NCBI GenBank assembly: GCA_017536285.1
Contig: JAFXHP010000040.1
Span: 1-36,535 of the forward strand
Direction: 5' to 3'
Source of the DNA: Clostridia bacterium
Lineage (GTDB): Bacteria; Bacillota_A; Clostridia; UMGS1883; HGM11501
Length of the DNA: 36,535 nt
Positions 30,585 to 36,535 of this stretch are shown in pieces; the stretch's first letter is position 1; each line of letters starts with the position of its first letter. The notes under the pieces were generated by a model. The model saw only the letters and a list, made by a program, of their open reading frames with translations. It was not told the DNA's origin and made no database searches. A program made the position numbers and the translations under genes.

Positions 30585-33417
30585 ATTTTACAAGATATGC
30601 ACTTATTTCCTTTACGGTAATTGTACCTGCACCGGTATCTGTTTTGGGTGTAACGGATATTTTCTTAACACAGATTGGTTTTGTGAAAGTGTAAAGGGAT
30701 GCACCTGTTGTTATGTCATAGTCGCTGACTCCAACGGACAGTTTATTTCCCTCCGAGTCATATATGTGAACTTCCATTTTCATGTGTTCATCTGATAGTA
30801 CTGCCGAAATGCTTACACCATCTATCACAAGACCTTCTTTGCCGGGAAACTCTACCATAAGAGTTTTGTCATGAAGAAAATCAATGACTTCTGCACTGTC
30901 TGTTTCATCAAGAACTGCGGCGGCGGGAAGGTAGGAGGTGTCCTTTTCTATCTTATAGGCGGACCACCCTGTTTTGTTTACGAAAGCCTTTTCTCCTGTG
31001 GAAGCGTTAAGTGTTGCTATAGTTTCGTCGTTATTTTTTGCAGTGAAGAGACCGCCTATGGCAATGCCACCAAATACGATAATGGCAATAGAGGCGATGA
31101 GAACCATGAACTTGAAGTTTTTTCCGGAAACTATTTTATTGAAAACACGTTTAATCGGGGAATAATGCTCGCTTACTATTCCGGATATAACTTTTTTGAA
31201 TTCCAAAGTGAGGTCTTTATATTCAGGGTGAAGTACCGATACATTATCAAGCTCTTTTTTCAGCTTTTTTATATTACGGTCATTGGTTAAAAGTGTATTG
31301 TGACGAATGAAAAATTTACGCAGTGACTCATAAAATGATGTGAGGACGGTAAAGTCTGTTCTGATTCCGGGGATATCCCTTACAATACGCCCGTTTTTGG
31401 TCATAGGTGGAATAAAGAGATTTGATGATAAAAACCACTCTATGAATTCAAAGGGAGGAATTGATTGCTCCTTATCTATAAATTCCAGAATGCTGTCAAA
31501 ATCCACCTGAGCACGGGAATCCTTTGAACCGTAAATATAAAACAAAATTATGTAAACAATGCGTCTCGGAGAGTCCTTCTTTTCCTTTATACAACGGAGA
31601 AGTAGGGTTTTGAGCAAATCTTCTTTAGCTTTACCGTCTGATTGAGAGTCTGCAAAGTTTGCCCTTATGTTTTCAAAACCGAAGGCATCATAGTGAACAA
31701 ATGACATGGCCATATCGTTGGTTAATGCCATTATTTCCTTTGCAGCCATTGCGATTTTGTGTTTGACAGTACATTCTTCGTTGATTGCTTCTCCGTCGGC
31801 AAGGGGGAATTTTTCAATTTTTGCAAGGTTGAGCTCCGAAATATCCAGCGTGGTCATATAGTTTTCAAGAGCATAACGATAAATTACGTTAAAGAGGGCG
31901 GCGTTATCAGGATGCTTGTCTTTAAGGGCAAGACACTTCTCCTCAAGATACTTAACTGCCTCAAAGCGGTCGCCCGAAGTATCGTAAAGCTGCATTGCTC
32001 TTTGCTGTATCATTGATATAATAAGCTCGCTGTCGGCAAGCTGAGGCATTTCGGAAAAAATACTGTCCGCAAATTCCATAACCGAATGAACGGTTTTACG
32101 CTGTTCGATAAGATAGGTGAAATAGCGTGTTATTAAGCGGTTGCTTTTTGCCATTTTATGCTCTATTAATTTGTTATACAGCTCGCTGCTTCCTCTGGAT
32201 GAGTCGATGTGCATGAAAAGAATTTCATTTTCCGAGGATTTAAGGCAGGAATCTATATCCAGTGTTATAAGGTCATAAAGTTCGTCTTTCTGCTTTTCTG
32301 GACAAAGGTCGTATGTTGAAACCAGTCTTTTGAGAATTTCCGGAGGAATCAGTATTTCCTTGCTTTTAATATAGCGTCTGTAAAGCTTTATAAATTCAGA
32401 ATAAGAGGCGAGCAGACCTGGTTTGTCATCAGAACGCAAAAATTCTGCAAAAACTGTTGTAATTCTGCCGAGTCTTTGAGGAAGTGTTTCCTCGTTATCC
32501 TTTAAGTTATATATATAGGCAAGGTCGTTATAAAAACGCAGTGACAGAATTTTTTCTGTGGGAAAAGCACGCTCGGCTTCTCTGGCAAAAGCAAAAAAGT
32601 CTGAAAGTGAGGCACCTGTGGCAAAGCTTGTTGACACAAAGGAAAGGTATTCCTCGGAAAGAGCTTCCTTTGTGTCAGGAACCTGAGAGCGGTTTTTCTT
32701 GCTGAAATTGAATATATAATCCTTTGAAGCGTCGTAAGATTCAATTGAAAATCTTCCGCCGGGCGAGACTTTATCGTCGGGAATAAAGTAGATATTTATT
32801 TCGGGGCGAATCTCTGTTTCTCCGAAAAGAGTGCAAAAGCCGGTTTTACTTCTCATAAAATAGGGAAGGTATTCGTAGAGTCCGTACATTATGGCACATA
32901 TTTCATCAATGTCTGTTTTTCTGGGAAGAGCAATGAAAATTTTTCTGTTTTGCTCAACAGATGCGAAAACAGCGGCGAGAAGTGCCATGTATTCTGTATG
33001 AGACATGTTAAGGGAGGCGAAAGCTTTTTTCAGGAAAGTGCTGCGTTCTTTTGTGAAAGGAAGTTCCTTTAGCGAAGGCAGATATGGGTTTTTTGCATCA
33101 TCTGGTTCAGGGAGAGCCAAAATGGCAGCAGGATCGGAAACAACGGCAGATACATCATCCTGAGGAATGATGTAATTATGGATGCAGGAATAAGGTTTTG
33201 TAGCCGATTTCATTCCCGTGCCGATTAAAAGACCGCCACCCGATAAAGGAATGAAGCTTTTGTATCCGGGCGAGTCTTTGCCCTCTAGATAAAAGAGATC
33301 CAGCATGGAGTAAAAAGGACGGATTGCATTGTCGATATACTCTTCGGTTAACGTTGTGGATTTTGAAGAAGTTTCAAGTCCAATTCCCGTTTTTATGTAA
33401 ATTTGCTGTTCTATCAT
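30583..33417 (-). CDS. large single-pass membrane protein, GAP1-N-like cytoplasmic region
   Basis: Not assigned to a characterised family. The 944-residue protein has no signal peptide, a long mostly helical N-terminal region, one membrane segment at about 767-790 (VLIASIAIIVFGGIAIGGLF) preceded by Lys/Arg, and an outside domain of about 150 residues that looks like a small beta-sandwich. Positive-inside rule: N-terminus in, C-terminus out. The N-terminus (EQQIYIKTGIGL..., then ...LIGTGMKS...YSCIHNYIIP) and the segment IMYGLYEYLPYFMRSKTGF resemble the GAP1-N/M parts of GTPase-associated protein 1 from predicted bacterial conflict systems, where they read EQLYYTS... and ...LPPxLxxRLSFTTY. No GTPase gene lies beside it here. 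RBS AAGGAGGA and a good promoter precede it; it is a single-gene unit. Confidence 0.5.
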   Translation of the reverse strand: MIEQQIYIKTGIGLETSSKSTTLTEEYIDNAIRPFYSMLDLFYLEGKDSPGYKSFIPLSGGGLLIGTGMKSATKPYSCIHNYIIPQDDVSAVVSDPAAILALPEPDDAKNPYLPSLKELPFTKERSTFLKKAFASLNMSHTEYMALLAAVFASVEQNRKIFIALPRKTDIDEICAIMYGLYEYLPYFMRSKTGFCTLFGETEIRPEINIYFIPDDKVSPGGRFSIESYDASKDYIFNFSKKNRSQVPDTKEALSEEYLSFVSTSFATGASLSDFFAFAREAERAFPTEKILSLRFYNDLAYIYNLKDNEETLPQRLGRITTVFAEFLRSDDKPGLLASYSEFIKLYRRYIKSKEILIPPEILKRLVSTYDLCPEKQKDELYDLITLDIDSCLKSSENEILFMHIDSSRGSSELYNKLIEHKMAKSNRLITRYFTYLIEQRKTVHSVMEFADSIFSEMPQLADSELIISMIQQRAMQLYDTSGDRFEAVKYLEEKCLALKDKHPDNAALFNVIYRYALENYMTTLDISELNLAKIEKFPLADGEAINEECTVKHKIAMAAKEIMALTNDMAMSFVHYDAFGFENIRANFADSQSDGKAKEDLLKTLLLRCIKEKKDSPRRIVYIILFYIYGSKDSRAQVDFDSILEFIDKEQSIPPFEFIEWFLSSNLFIPPMTKNGRIVRDIPGIRTDFTVLTSFYESLRKFFIRHNTLLTNDRNIKKLKKELDNVSVLHPEYKDLTLEFKKVISGIVSEHYSPIKRVFNKIVSGKNFKFMVLIASIAIIVFGGIAIGGLFTAKNNDETIATLNASTGEKAFVNKTGWSAYKIEKDTSYLPAAAVLDETDSAEVIDFLHDKTLMVEFPGKEGLVIDGVSISAVLSDEHMKMEVHIYDSEGNKLSVGVSDYDITTGASLYTFTKPICVKKISVTPKTDTGAGTITVKEISAYLVK

Positions 33418-33451
33418 ATCCTTTTCCTCCTTTTTTGAAATTCATAAATAT

Positions 33452-33480
33452 ATTCTATCAAAAGTCAGTACATTTTTCAA
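33452..33480 (-). promoter_or_regulatory. sigma-A promoter for the GAP1-like gene
   Basis: Minus strand TTGAAA (33480-33475), 17-bp spacer, TAGAAT (33457-33452). Confidence 0.78.
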
Positions 33481-33487
33481 GTTATTC

Positions 33488-33516
33488 TTGACAAATGAAT
33501 GAAAATTTTTTATAAT
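33488..33516 (+). promoter_or_regulatory. consensus sigma-A promoter for the tRNA locus
   Basis: TTGACA (33488-33493), 17-bp spacer, TATAAT (33511-33516): perfect consensus in both boxes, about 20 nt before the tRNA fragment, with only 7 bp between its -35 and that of the divergent GAP1-like gene. Confidence 0.9.
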
Positions 33517-33536
33517 ATTAAATGTTGTGAATATAT

Positions 33537-33575
33537 GCTGGTGTGGCTCAGTCGGTAGAGCAATTGATTCGTAAT
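33537..33575 (+). pseudogene. truncated tRNA-Thr(CGT): 5' half only
   Basis: Acceptor 5' strand GCTGGTG, a D-arm GCTCAGTCGGTAGAGC, anticodon-stem 5' strand and loop TTCGTAA are as in a normal tRNA-Thr, and 33 of 39 bases match the intact copy at 33691. The match stops just after the anticodon loop; the following bases (GAGCAGG...) cannot pair with the ATTGA stem, and no T-arm or CACCAGC acceptor strand follows before the next tRNA. 33576-33690 holds unrelated sequence with a small AGGGG/CCCCT hairpin (33667-33684) and no gene. Confidence 0.72.
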
Positions 33576-33690
33576 GAGCAGGACTCACTCGAAAAATCAG
33601 TAGGTTGCACAAGCGAAGTTGAAATCTCAATAAATTAGATTTTGACAACCATTACATTTTAATATTAGGGGTCTCAAAACCCCTGTATAT

Positions 33691-33766
33691 GCTGGTGTAG
33701 CACAGTTGGTAGTGCATTCGATTCGTAATCGAAAGGTCACGTGTTCAAGTCACGCCACCAGCTCCA
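33691..33766 (+). tRNA. tRNA-Thr (anticodon CGT), CCA encoded
   Basis: Complete cloverleaf: acceptor GCTGGTG/CACCAGC (7 bp), D-arm GCAC...GTGC, anticodon stem TTCGA/TCGAA with loop TTCGTAA (anticodon CGT, reads ACG), T-loop TTCAAGT on a four- to five-bp stem, discriminator T and a genomically encoded CCA. It is probably transcribed from the promoter at 33488, through the broken copy, and ends at the terminator that begins directly after CCA. Confidence 0.93.
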
Positions 33767-33800
33767 AAAAAGCCGTTCAGAGTGATCTGAACGGCTTTTT
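33767..33800. terminator. terminator after tRNA-Thr
   Basis: A perfect 15-bp stem (AAAAAGCCGTTCAGA / TCTGAACGGCTTTTT) with GTGA loop; A-run and T-run make it work both for the tRNA and for the minus-strand genes arriving from the right. Confidence 0.95.
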
Positions 33801-33842
33801 GTTGCCCAAATCTTGTTGCCATTTTGGGCAACAGGATTGATT
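33801..33842. repeat. inverted and direct GTTGCC repeats at the tRNA/island border
   Basis: GTTGCCCAAA (33801-33810) and its inverse TTTGGGCAAC (33833-33842) enclose a further direct copy of TTGTTGCC. It sits exactly between the tRNA terminator and the AT-rich accessory genes, a usual place for an attachment site, but no matching second copy is in the window. Confidence 0.4.
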
Positions 33843-33851
33843 ATATATTTT

Positions 33852-34124
33852 TTAGACTACATTATACTCCAAATCCCAATCAATTATCTCTAATATGGGC
33901 ATTTCAGAGCCACAATCCTTACAGATGAAACACAACTCTTCTTTTATTATTTTGTCAAGTGTTTCGTTATCATTATGACACAAATCAAGAAATTGCTCAT
34001 ATGTATGATTCGGAAAAACCTCTTTATCATACTCAAATAATCCGGTAGGATTCAATACCTTACCGCAACCGTCACATTTACAATGACAATCAATTCTTAT
34101 ATATACTTTATCTTTTTTACTCAT
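33852..34124 (-). CDS. small Cys-rich zinc-ribbon-like protein
   Basis: Not recognised. The 90-residue protein has CHCKCDGCGKVLNPTG near the N-terminus and CFICKDCGSEMP near the C-terminus, so two paired-Cys knuckles about 50 residues apart could bind one zinc ion. The rest is acidic and polar with no membrane segment. AGGGGGA precedes the ATG, and its start is 20 nt after the stop of the metallopeptidase gene, so both are in one transcript. Small proteins of this kind are common in phages and integrative elements; no function is proposed. Confidence 0.65.
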   Translation of the reverse strand: MSKKDKVYIRIDCHCKCDGCGKVLNPTGLFEYDKEVFPNHTYEQFLDLCHNDNETLDKIIKEELCFICKDCGSEMPILEIIDWDLEYNVV

Positions 34125-34144
34125 TTTAAAGTCCCCCTAATATT

Positions 34145-34918
34145 CTAAATGTTTATATTTTTCATACGTTCTTTTACTTTTTTCGTATAATTTCCCCAGT
34201 CTTTCGCTGCTTCTTCCGAATCATACATAAGTACAGTTCCGTCGGCAATTCCTAAATACTTTTCAACATAAAGGCAAGCGTAGGCGTCGGCGTCAATTTC
34301 TTCTTTTTGGTTTGCTTGTTCCACCGTATTACTACCTGTATGAGTTATATAATTTTTATAAAAGCCCTCATTACTTTTGTATTCCTGCCAACAATGTCGA
34401 AGTTCATGAGCAATTGAATGAATTTGACGTGTACGCCCTCTGTTGATAATAAATATCGTATCACCTATTGGCACATCCTTGTCAGTAATGCTTTCATCAA
34501 GGTAAGTCTTTCTTCGACCAGAATCAGTTCCTAAATCACCGGGATTCATAGCAATAATTTGAGGACATACAATATTTAAATACTCACTAATTAAAATTGC
34601 GTGTTTGTACATATCTTTTCTATGTGCCAACGGCATGCTGAACTCTGTTCTTACTTCCAATGTGATTGTGTCAAGGCTTTTAAATTCTTCAAGATATGCT
34701 CTTAAATTTGACTTCATTGTTTGTAAATCCGATTCTCCAAACATTAACATTACATTCTTATCACCCGATTTTGTAACAAAAAACTTGTGGGTAAGTCCTT
34801 CAAATACGCCTACCATCTGTTTTACAACTATGATTGTTGGCATTTCAGAAGAGCACTCTTCCAATATCAACGAATACAGTTCCTTCATATCACATAAACT
34901 TAATCTAATATCTGCCAT
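34145..34918 (-). CDS. HExxH metallopeptidase-like protein (ImmA/IrrE-like)
   Basis: The 257-residue protein has SIAHELRHCWQ (about residues 167-177), the zinc HExxH motif, followed about 35 residues later by EEIDADAYACLYVE, whose Glu/Asp is the usual third ligand region of ImmA/IrrE (M78)-type peptidases. The N-terminal half (about residues 1-130) is an unassigned alpha/beta region. ImmA-like enzymes cleave repressors of mobile elements; whether this one does is unknown, and no HTH repressor is adjacent. AGGAG precedes the ATG, and TTGAAC-N17-TAAAAT is its promoter. The gene is AT-richer than those left of the tRNA, in keeping with an accessory element. Confidence 0.68.
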   Translation of the reverse strand: MADIRLSLCDMKELYSLILEECSSEMPTIIVVKQMVGVFEGLTHKFFVTKSGDKNVMLMFGESDLQTMKSNLRAYLEEFKSLDTITLEVRTEFSMPLAHRKDMYKHAILISEYLNIVCPQIIAMNPGDLGTDSGRRKTYLDESITDKDVPIGDTIFIINRGRTRQIHSIAHELRHCWQEYKSNEGFYKNYITHTGSNTVEQANQKEEIDADAYACLYVEKYLGIADGTVLMYDSEEAAKDWGNYTKKVKERMKNINI

Positions 34919-34942
34919 ATTATCTTCACTCCTCGTTTGTAT

Positions 34943-34971
34943 ATTTTATCATAATTCTACACTTTGTTCAA
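34943..34971 (-). promoter_or_regulatory. promoter of the metallopeptidase/Cys-rich pair
   Basis: Minus strand TTGAAC (34971-34966), 17-bp spacer, TAAAAT (34948-34943). Confidence 0.68.
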
Positions 34972-35018
34972 TGCATACAGCAAAAAAACTCACCATAATA
35001 CTCATAATCTTACATTTT

Positions 35019-35046
35019 CAGGGCACCGGCACTCACCGGTGCCCTG
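35019..35046. repeat. GGGCACCGG palindrome, copy 1
   Basis: An 11-bp stem (CAGGGCACCGG / CCGGTGCCCTG) with loop CACTCA, just behind the cysteine-cluster gene. A 25-nt core is identical to copy 2 at 35811. No T-tract follows on either strand, so it is not a standard intrinsic terminator. Confidence 0.85.
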
Positions 35047-35054
35047 CATTTAGT

Positions 35055-35777
35055 TTAATATTCATCTTTTTTTATACAGCAATTCCTACAAACATCCAAC
35101 ATCGTGCTTAAATATTCAATAAGTTCTTCACTATTTTTGACAAACTGTGTAAAGAAGTCTTTATCCGTGTCGTATGCTCCATACAGCAGGTGTATTATAA
35201 TTTGATTCTCTAATTGTATAGTTCTTTCAAAACCTTCATACTCCAACATTTCTCTTCTTAGGGGACTTGCATTATCCACTAATTCTCCCCAAAGTGAATA
35301 GAATCTATCAGTTAGATCTATTTTGTTCATATCTAACCATTGGCGTACTGTATATGTAACGGGAGTGCCATGACCGTTCACCCTATTAACAAAAAATTTA
35401 GTAGATTCTATGTTGTTATCCATGAATATATCTAAAGGATACAATGAACAAGCCAAAGGTTTACCCTTTTCAGCCTTACATATACCATTTCTCAATAAGA
35501 TGCATTTACCTTTTACTGTACGGTTTAGCTGAACAACCGGAAGCTTAGTTTGATACCCAGGTGATATTGTGCAATAATTGTTAAGAAAATCAGGAACTTT
35601 CACATTGAGTTCTTTTGACACTCTATATATATCATAAGGGTTCAGGATGATAGTAACATTTGATTTTTTGCAATAACCATTACAGTTTTTACAACTTGTT
35701 TCAAATCTATCATCAATACCTATTGAATTTTCTAACTTTTTCTTCATAATTTCTACATTCATTTTATAAATGCTCAT
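35055..35777 (-). CDS. YkgJ-family cysteine-cluster protein
   Basis: The 240-residue protein shows the YkgJ/UPF0153 pattern: CKNCNGYCKKS near residue 30, then GKCILLRNGICKAEKGKPLACSLYP split over about residues 90-115. That is the C-x2-C-x3-C ... C ... C ... RP/KP-x-x-C-x-x-YP arrangement thought to hold a metal or Fe-S cluster. The C-terminus adds a helical region and a further CRNCC motif. Biochemical role is unknown; family members often accompany methyl-transfer or modification genes. AGGGGGA precedes the ATG. The gene lies downstream of the C5-methyltransferase end and is separated from it by the second palindrome copy. Confidence 0.7.
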   Translation of the reverse strand: MSIYKMNVEIMKKKLENSIGIDDRFETSCKNCNGYCKKSNVTIILNPYDIYRVSKELNVKVPDFLNNYCTISPGYQTKLPVVQLNRTVKGKCILLRNGICKAEKGKPLACSLYPLDIFMDNNIESTKFFVNRVNGHGTPVTYTVRQWLDMNKIDLTDRFYSLWGELVDNASPLRREMLEYEGFERTIQLENQIIIHLLYGAYDTDKDFFTQFVKNSEELIEYLSTMLDVCRNCCIKKDEY

Positions 35778-35810
35778 TCTAATTCCCCCTAAAATTTTAT
35801 TTATAGTTGT

Positions 35811-35835
35811 AGGGCACCGGCACTCACCGGTGCCC
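35811..35835. repeat. GGGCACCGG palindrome, copy 2
   Basis: Same 25 nt as 35020-35044 (AGGGCACCGG, CACTCA loop, CCGGTGCCC), again just behind a minus-strand gene, here the methyltransferase. Confidence 0.88.
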
Positions 35836-35850
35836 AGTTAAACTTTTATA

Positions 35851-36535
35851 TTAATCTTTTTTGTGTGTTTCACAACACTTTAAGCAGCAATATTTGTCAA
35901 TACTTTCGCACCAGTCGAAATTCTCATTATAATACAAACCACCACAAACATCACACCTCTGAGCAAAAATATCTAAATTTGCTTCACAAAGTTTAATAGG
36001 TTCTCCTGTTTGCGTATGACGTTCATTTAATTCAACTAATACACTTGTTGGCATAAAACATCCGTCAATATCCTCTACACAGCCTGTACATACAGTGTAC
36101 CCTTCAGTATTGGATATACAATCATTGCAAATGTGCTCATCAAAACCATGATAGTACAATGTTTTAAAATCATCCTTATTTCTATCTGTCATAGCCTTAC
36201 CACAGATAGGGCAATGACCCATTACGTCAAAATCATCCGGGTAAGGCACTATATAACCTGAATTGGCGTCGTCAATAACTCTTTTGAAAGCCTTTTCAAA
36301 GGCACCGATGCCGGCAAATAAGTCTATGATTTGTACGTCCTCAAAGAGTTCGGGCATAACTTTGAACAATTCCTGTAACACCTTTTCAACAACAGGTACA
36401 ACAATGGAGTTTCCGCACTGCTTGTACAACTGTGTCTTGCAAGTAACTTTTGATGCTTTTTCATAATCTTCATCGTCGAAGCCCATAAACCTAAAAGCTT
36501 CAAGCGGTGTTAATCTTTTTATGTAATACTTCTTA
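35851..36535 (-). CDS. C-terminal end of a C5-cytosine DNA methyltransferase with unusual tail (partial)
   Basis: The frame is open to the right edge, so the gene starts outside the window and the ATG at 36486 is internal. The visible start (YYIKRLTPLEAFRFMGFDD, then LYKQCGNSIVVPVVEKVLQEL) is motifs IX-X of a Dcm-type methyltransferase, including the QxGNSI motif. It is followed at once by IIDLFAGIGAFEKAF, which has the form of motif I (SAM-binding FxGxG) that should stand at the N-terminus. A Cys-rich tail (CPICGKAM, CNDCISN, CTGCVED, CDVCGGLY, CCLKCCETH) follows, probably two or three zinc knuckles. It may be a fused, duplicated or permuted enzyme, probably an orphan methylase of a mobile element. 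Confidence 0.75.
   Translation of the reverse strand, partial: KKYYIKRLTPLEAFRFMGFDDEDYEKASKVTCKTQLYKQCGNSIVVPVVEKVLQELFKVMPELFEDVQIIDLFAGIGAFEKAFKRVIDDANSGYIVPYPDDFDVMGHCPICGKAMTDRNKDDFKTLYYHGFDEHICNDCISNTEGYTVCTGCVEDIDGCFMPTSVLVELNERHTQTGEPIKLCEANLDIFAQRCDVCGGLYYNENFDWCESIDKYCCLKCCETHKKD

Noticed and set aside
33576..33690. possible intron joining the two tRNA halves
   Set aside because: The second copy has its own complete 5' half, the fragment's anticodon stem does not pair with the 3' strand downstream, and 115 bp is far too short for a group I intron.
35019..35046. plain intrinsic terminator
   Set aside because: Strong stem but no U-tract on either strand, and an exact copy occurs at 35811; listed as a repeat instead.
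1..36535. CRISPR array
   Set aside because: The only regular tandem repeat is the coding array at 7459-7626, which has no spacers; no cas-like gene is present.

Overview
The window looks like chromosome from a Clostridia-type Firmicute, probably an uncultured gut carbohydrate degrader. Ribosome-binding sites are strong AAGGAGG-like sequences. Promoters are sigma-A type, almost all with 17-bp spacers. Intrinsic terminators are frequent and often bidirectional. Several secreted proteins end in the copper-amine-oxidase-like 'stalk' domain common in Clostridia and Paenibacilli. No species can be named from the sequence alone.

Layout. Positions 1-4420 form a plus-strand run: a 5'-truncated D-threonine aldolase/D-serine dehydratase-like enzyme, an alpha/beta hydrolase, a wrecked endonuclease/exonuclease/phosphatase-family gene not visible as one ORF, an alkaline-phosphatase-superfamily enzyme, a macro-domain protein and an aldo/keto reductase. 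It converges on an ADP-ribosylglycohydrolase. Upstream of that gene sits a minute 24-codon ORF with its own promoter, Shine-Dalgarno and terminator, back-to-back with the promoter of an MFS transporter + GreA-like pair. A repeat-only acidic lipoprotein follows. Then come two Gfo/Idh/MocA-type oxidoreductase genes (minus strand) divergent from an AraC regulator whose expected ATG reads ACG.

Positions 10767-30552 are mainly a glycan-use region: a secreted GH71/GH99-like protein and a secreted protein with four CBM32-like domains (operon), a cytoplasmic GH127-like protein, a Na/Pi cotransporter-family protein, dapA, two secreted alkaline phosphatase paralogues (one killed by a single in-frame TAA), a GH20-superfamily-like enzyme and a GH35 beta-galactosidase. 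Sugar release outside the cell, phosphate release by the secreted phosphatases and uptake by the Na/Pi protein make a plausible combined theme; this is inference from family and position.

Positions 30583-33417 carry a 944-residue single-pass membrane protein whose N-terminal part resembles GAP1-N type conflict-system proteins. Next come a broken 5' half of a tRNA-Thr(CGT) gene, an intact tRNA-Thr(CGT), and then a visibly AT-richer block (33852 to the right edge). That block has a Cys-rich small protein, an HExxH metallopeptidase, a YkgJ-type cysteine-cluster protein and the end of a C5-cytosine methyltransferase, with an identical 25-nt palindrome behind two of the genes. It looks like an integrated accessory element next to the tRNA.

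The items most worth a second look are the tiny gene at 5276-5421, the GAP1-like membrane protein, the methyltransferase with motif I placed after motif X, the nonsense-interrupted phosphatase beside its intact paralogue, and the promoter nested in a terminator-like inverted repeat at 26792-26870.
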